From Oscillibacter hominis (GTDB taxonomy: Bacteria > Bacillota > Clostridia > Oscillospirales > Oscillospiraceae), in the NCBI RefSeq assembly GCF_014334055.1, contig NZ_CP060490.1, forward strand, positions 1 to 64,000: a DNA stretch of 64,000 nt. The letters run 5' to 3'. The translations under genes and the position numbers were made by a program. The notes below the pieces were generated by a model. It ran no database searches. It was not told where the DNA came from and saw only the letters and a list, made by a program, of their open reading frames with translations. This document shows, in pieces, positions 60,933 through 64,000 of this stretch. The stretch's first letter is position 1. The number at the start of each line of letters is the position of its first letter.

Positions 60933-63029
60933 TTATTTCCTCTTTTTGGGTTTTGCCCAGCCCTTTTTCCGCTTCAGCGGCTTCTGGGGCTGCTGGGCGG
61001 AAGAGGCCGCTTTGATCCCGCCCCGAGGCATGTCCTTTGCTTCACCCCGCCGTGGGTCGGTGGTGCCTGGCTTCCCCTGCCGCTTGCGCGGATCGGATAT
61101 GCCCCGGTTTGGCCCGCTTCTTCCCGTGTCAGCCTGCCGGGGGCTGGCCTCCCCCTGCCGTGGGGTGGACGCACCGCGCCTCCCCTTGTCCCGGCGCTGG
61201 CCGCCGCCGGCCTCTGCGGCCGGGCTGCGTCCGCCGTGCAGAGGACGGATCAGGCACTGGGGGCCGTAGCCGATGAGGTCCTCACGTCCGGCTTTGTGGA
61301 GCGCCTCCACCACCAGCCGGCGCATCTCCGGCTTGCGCCACTGGAGCAGTGCCCGCTGAAGCGCCTTGTCGTGGGGGTCGGTGGCGACATAGACCGGCTG
61401 CATGGTCCGCGGGTCGATGCCCGTATAATACATGCAGGTGGAGAGGGTGCCCGGCGTGGGATAGAAGTCCTGTACCTGCTCCGGCTGGTGCCCGGTGGAG
61501 TGAAGGAATTCCGCCAGCTCCACCGCGTCGCTGAGGGTGCAGCCGGGGTGGGAGGACATGAGGTAGGGCACCAGGTACTGTTCCCGGCCCTCTTTGCGGT
61601 TGAATGTCTGATACTTGTCCCAAAAGGACTCGAATACGTCGAAATGTGGCTTTCCCATGTAGTCCAGCACATGGGCCACGCAGTGCTCGGGAGCCACCTT
61701 CAGCTGGCCGCTGATGTGGTGGTTCACCAGTTCCCGGAAAAACTCGTCGTTGCGGCCCGCCAGCAGATAGTCATAGCGGATGCCGGAGCGGACAAAGACT
61801 TTCTTCACGCCCGGGATGGCCCGCAGCTCCTGCAGGAGCTTTGTGTAGTCCGAGTGGTCGGGGTCGATGTTGCGGCAGGGCGTGGGGGCCAGGCAGCTGC
61901 GGTTCTTGCACATGCCCCGCTTGAGCTGTTCCTGGCAGGAGGGGTGGCGGAAGTTGGCCGAGGGGCCGCCCACGTCGTGGATATAGCCCTTGAACTTGGG
62001 GTCGTGGGTCATCTCCGTCACCTCGCGGATGCAGCTTTCATGGCTGCGGGAGGTGATCATGCGGCCCTGGTGAAAGGCCAGGGAGCAGAAGTTGCACCCG
62101 CCGAAGCAGCCCCGGTTGTGGGTGACGGAGAAGCGCACCTCCTCGATGGCGGGTACGCCGCCGTCCTGATCGTACATGGGGTGGACCTCCCGGACATAGG
62201 GGAGTTCCGCCACCGCGTCCAGCTCCTTTGTGGAAAGGGGCGCGGAGGGGGGATTGACGATGAGCCACTTGGCGCCGTGGCGCTGGAGAATGGCTCTGCC
62301 GCGGACGGGGTCGTGCTCATCGTATTCCACTTTGGTGGCCTGGGCGTAAGACCTCTTGTCGGCACATACCTCCTCATAGGAGGCGCAGGTGGTTTTGGAG
62401 AAGGGGCAGGGGGCGGGGGAGTCCGCGGCATAGGCCGTTCCCCGCACGTCGGTGATCTCCTCCACCGGCGTGCCTGCGGCGAGGCGCCCGGCAATCTCCC
62501 GGGTGGCCCGCTCCCCCATGCCGTAGACCATAAGATCTGCCTGGGCGTCAAAGAGGATGGAGCGGCGGACCTTGTCGTCCCAATAGTCGTAGTGGGCAAA
62601 CCTGCGCAGCGAGGCCTCCAGGCCGCCGATGACCACCGGCAGGCCGGGAAAGGCCTCCCGGCAGCGGTTGGCGTAGACAATGGTGGGCCGGTCGGGCCGC
62701 AGGCCCATCTTTCCACCGGGGCTGTACTGATCCCGGCTGCGGCGCTTCTTGGCCGCCGTGTAGTGGGCCACCATGGAGTCGATGTTGCCTCCGCCGATGA
62801 ACGCGCCCCACCGGGGGCGGCCCATCCGCTGGAAGGCCGCTGCGCTGTGCCAGTCCGGCTGGCTCAGGATGGCAACCCGGTAGCCCTCCGCCTCCAGTAC
62901 CCGGGCAATGATGGTGGTGCCGAAGCTGGGATGATCCACATAGGCGTCGGCTGTGACCACCAAGAAGTCATATCCGTCCCAGCCCCGATCCCGCATCTCC
63001 TGGCGGGAGACTGGCAAAAATTCACCCAT
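60933..63029 (-). CDS. YgiQ family radical SAM protein
   Basis: 698 residues. The UPF0313/YgiQ layout is present: an N-terminal cobalamin-binding-like region (FLVVTADAYVDHPSFGTTIIAR), the radical SAM cluster Cys triad in RGCFGGCNFCSLAFHQGR (about residue 315) and a C-terminal domain, ending in a Lys/Arg/Gly-rich tail of about 85 residues that is probably disordered and nucleic acid binding. The reaction is unknown. Start at 63029, behind ggaaagga. Confidence 0.92.
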   Translation of the reverse strand: MGEFLPVSRQEMRDRGWDGYDFLVVTADAYVDHPSFGTTIIARVLEAEGYRVAILSQPDWHSAAAFQRMGRPRWGAFIGGGNIDSMVAHYTAAKKRRSRDQYSPGGKMGLRPDRPTIVYANRCREAFPGLPVVIGGLEASLRRFAHYDYWDDKVRRSILFDAQADLMVYGMGERATREIAGRLAAGTPVEEITDVRGTAYAADSPAPCPFSKTTCASYEEVCADKRSYAQATKVEYDEHDPVRGRAILQRHGAKWLIVNPPSAPLSTKELDAVAELPYVREVHPMYDQDGGVPAIEEVRFSVTHNRGCFGGCNFCSLAFHQGRMITSRSHESCIREVTEMTHDPKFKGYIHDVGGPSANFRHPSCQEQLKRGMCKNRSCLAPTPCRNIDPDHSDYTKLLQELRAIPGVKKVFVRSGIRYDYLLAGRNDEFFRELVNHHISGQLKVAPEHCVAHVLDYMGKPHFDVFESFWDKYQTFNRKEGREQYLVPYLMSSHPGCTLSDAVELAEFLHSTGHQPEQVQDFYPTPGTLSTCMYYTGIDPRTMQPVYVATDPHDKALQRALLQWRKPEMRRLVVEALHKAGREDLIGYGPQCLIRPLHGGRSPAAEAGGGQRRDKGRRGASTPRQGEASPRQADTGRSGPNRGISDPRKRQGKPGTTDPRRGEAKDMPRGGIKAASSAQQPQKPLKRKKGWAKPKKRK

Positions 63030-63106
63030 AGTCCGATTCCTTTCCACATGTTCCAGTAATTTCGATTCCTGTTCGTATATTAATTGCCAAATAATACAAA
63101 ATACAA

Positions 63107-64000
63107 TCAAATATCCAGTAAACGGATGTCTTTTTCCAAAATGTCGCGTCCATCCTCCGTGGAGCCGGTGCTTTGGAAACCGTAACGGGTGAAGAAACGA
63201 TAGGCCTGCTGGGCCTGCGGGCTCAGGGCGATGCGCAGCGTGTGGCGCTGCAGGGGGCGGTAGAACTTCACCGCCTGGCCCAGCAGCTGGATTCCGTATC
63301 CCTGGCAGCGGTACTCCGGCGTCATGTAGTAGAAGCTGATCCAGCCGTGGTTTTGATCAGCCTCCTTCTCCGGGTTCAGCTCCAGGCAGCCCACCGGGGT
63401 GCCCTCCAAACTGGCAATCAGGCAAGGCCGTTCACTTGCCTCCCGCAGCAGTACGTCGCCGTCAAAATCCCCGGGCATGGAGGTCAGCTTCCAGATGTCG
63501 CATCCGCAGCGATGGAGGAATTCCCCCTGCGAGGCAAGGTCCAAATCGCTGAAGGCAAGGCCCGGCTCGATGCCGTTGGGCCGTTTCCACCAGGTCTGTC
63601 CGGCGAAAGTGGAGATATTTTTCACATGGGAGTTGTCATCCCGGAAAACCACCTTGATGTGACCGTCCTCCGCCTCCAATAAGGATACGGCGGTGTTGTC
63701 CCCGTGGGAGGTTTGGCCTAACTGCTCCAGCGTAAGCCCCTGGAGCGTGCCCAACAGGATGCGCAGCGCCATGCCGTGGGAAAAGACGGCCACGGTCTCA
63801 TTGGGGTGGGCGGCGATAATCTCCCGCACGGCCCGGAGCATCCGGTCCCGGACCTCAGCCACAGTCTCGGCGCCCTCCACGTGCCAGCGCTCCATATGTT
63901 TGGTAAAATTGAGCATCTGCTCCGGCTCTTCCCGGCCGATCTCGCCCCAGGACATCTGCTCCCAGCGGCCGATTCCCACCTCCCGCAGATCCTTCCGCTT
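63107..64000 (-). CDS. Histidine phosphatase-GNAT fusion, 5' end outside the window
   Basis: The frame is open through the right edge of the window, so the N-terminus is missing; 297 codons are visible. The first part is the end of a phosphoglycerate-mutase-like histidine phosphatase (DLREVGIGRWEQMSWGEI, then ETVAVFSHGMALR with the second catalytic His). The last 140 residues are a GNAT acetyltransferase (YYMTPEYRCQGYGIQLLGQA). The N-terminal RHG motif should lie just beyond 64000. A GTG at 63979 is not the true start. The fusion suggests that one substrate is both dephosphorylated and acetylated, or that two signals are coupled. Confidence 0.85.
   Translation of the reverse strand, partial: KRKDLREVGIGRWEQMSWGEIGREEPEQMLNFTKHMERWHVEGAETVAEVRDRMLRAVREIIAAHPNETVAVFSHGMALRILLGTLQGLTLEQLGQTSHGDNTAVSLLEAEDGHIKVVFRDDNSHVKNISTFAGQTWWKRPNGIEPGLAFSDLDLASQGEFLHRCGCDIWKLTSMPGDFDGDVLLREASERPCLIASLEGTPVGCLELNPEKEADQNHGWISFYYMTPEYRCQGYGIQLLGQAVKFYRPLQRHTLRIALSPQAQQAYRFFTRYGFQSTGSTEDGRDILEKDIRLLDI

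Noticed and set aside
60897..63059. A 720-codon plus-strand frame opposite the YgiQ gene.
   Set aside because: The minus strand encodes a complete radical SAM protein with its cysteine motif; the opposite frame is a composition artefact. The same applies to long antisense frames at 3330-4622, 4883-6097 and 11490-13412.

Overview
This window looks like chromosomal DNA from a spore-forming, GC-rich anaerobic member of the Clostridia, most like gut Oscillospiraceae. This is inferred from gene content, not from a marker-gene search. The supporting genes are sporulation genes (spoIID, bofA next to a yaaL-like gene), anaerobic oxygen-defence proteins (desulfoferrodoxin, rubrerythrin, a PerR-like regulator), Gram-positive style ribosome binding sites, and a thioredoxin reductase-like protein without NADPH motifs. 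I see no rRNA, tRNA, CRISPR array, phage or transposase. About 68 protein genes cover nearly the whole window.

Layout. 1-7.1 kb: fumarase, a GNAT acetyltransferase, malic enzyme copy 1, then argG-argH-argF. ArgH releases fumarate, which fumarase and malic enzyme can carry to pyruvate. 7.3-13.1 kb: an alpha-glucan operon (LacI-type regulator, sugar-binding lipoprotein, two permeases, 4-alpha-glucanotransferase) behind a promoter with two abutting palindromic operators. 13.3-16.5 kb: a large collagen-like protein ending in a beta-propeller, followed by a glycosyltransferase. 16.6-20.3 kb: a membrane glycosyltransferase, the glutamate symporter GltS and a lone prepilin. 20.4-26.5 kb: a minus-strand molybdenum block (moaA, moaC, MOSC, moeA-like, modA, modB, modC, mogA-like). 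26.7-28.1 kb: an SGNH hydrolase and a DUF4358 lipoprotein.

28.2-36.6 kb: an accessory catabolic locus with a Nif3-family protein, an M20 amidohydrolase, an RpiR regulator and an operon encoding a small membrane protein, a sodium:solute symporter, a creatininase-family protein, a LarA-family racemase and malic enzyme copy 2. The two malic enzyme genes are about 99% identical in DNA, and their similarity starts and stops at the coding sequence.

36.7-64 kb: mostly housekeeping and stress genes. These are rpsI-rplM, bofA-yaaL, tadA, spoIID, a two-component system with an HtrA protease, a DNA glycosylase, superoxide reductase, recR, rpe, an ArsR regulator with thioredoxin reductase-like protein and thioredoxin, PhzF, MscS, uridine phosphorylase, a MerR regulator, rubrerythrin-perR, a Ca2+/Na+ exchanger, a YgiQ radical SAM protein, and a phosphatase-acetyltransferase fusion cut by the right edge.

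The best candidates for something new are the collagen/beta-propeller surface protein with its glycosyltransferase, the LarA-malic enzyme locus, the exact-boundary gene duplication, and the NADPH-motif-less thioredoxin reductase under an ArsR-type sensor.
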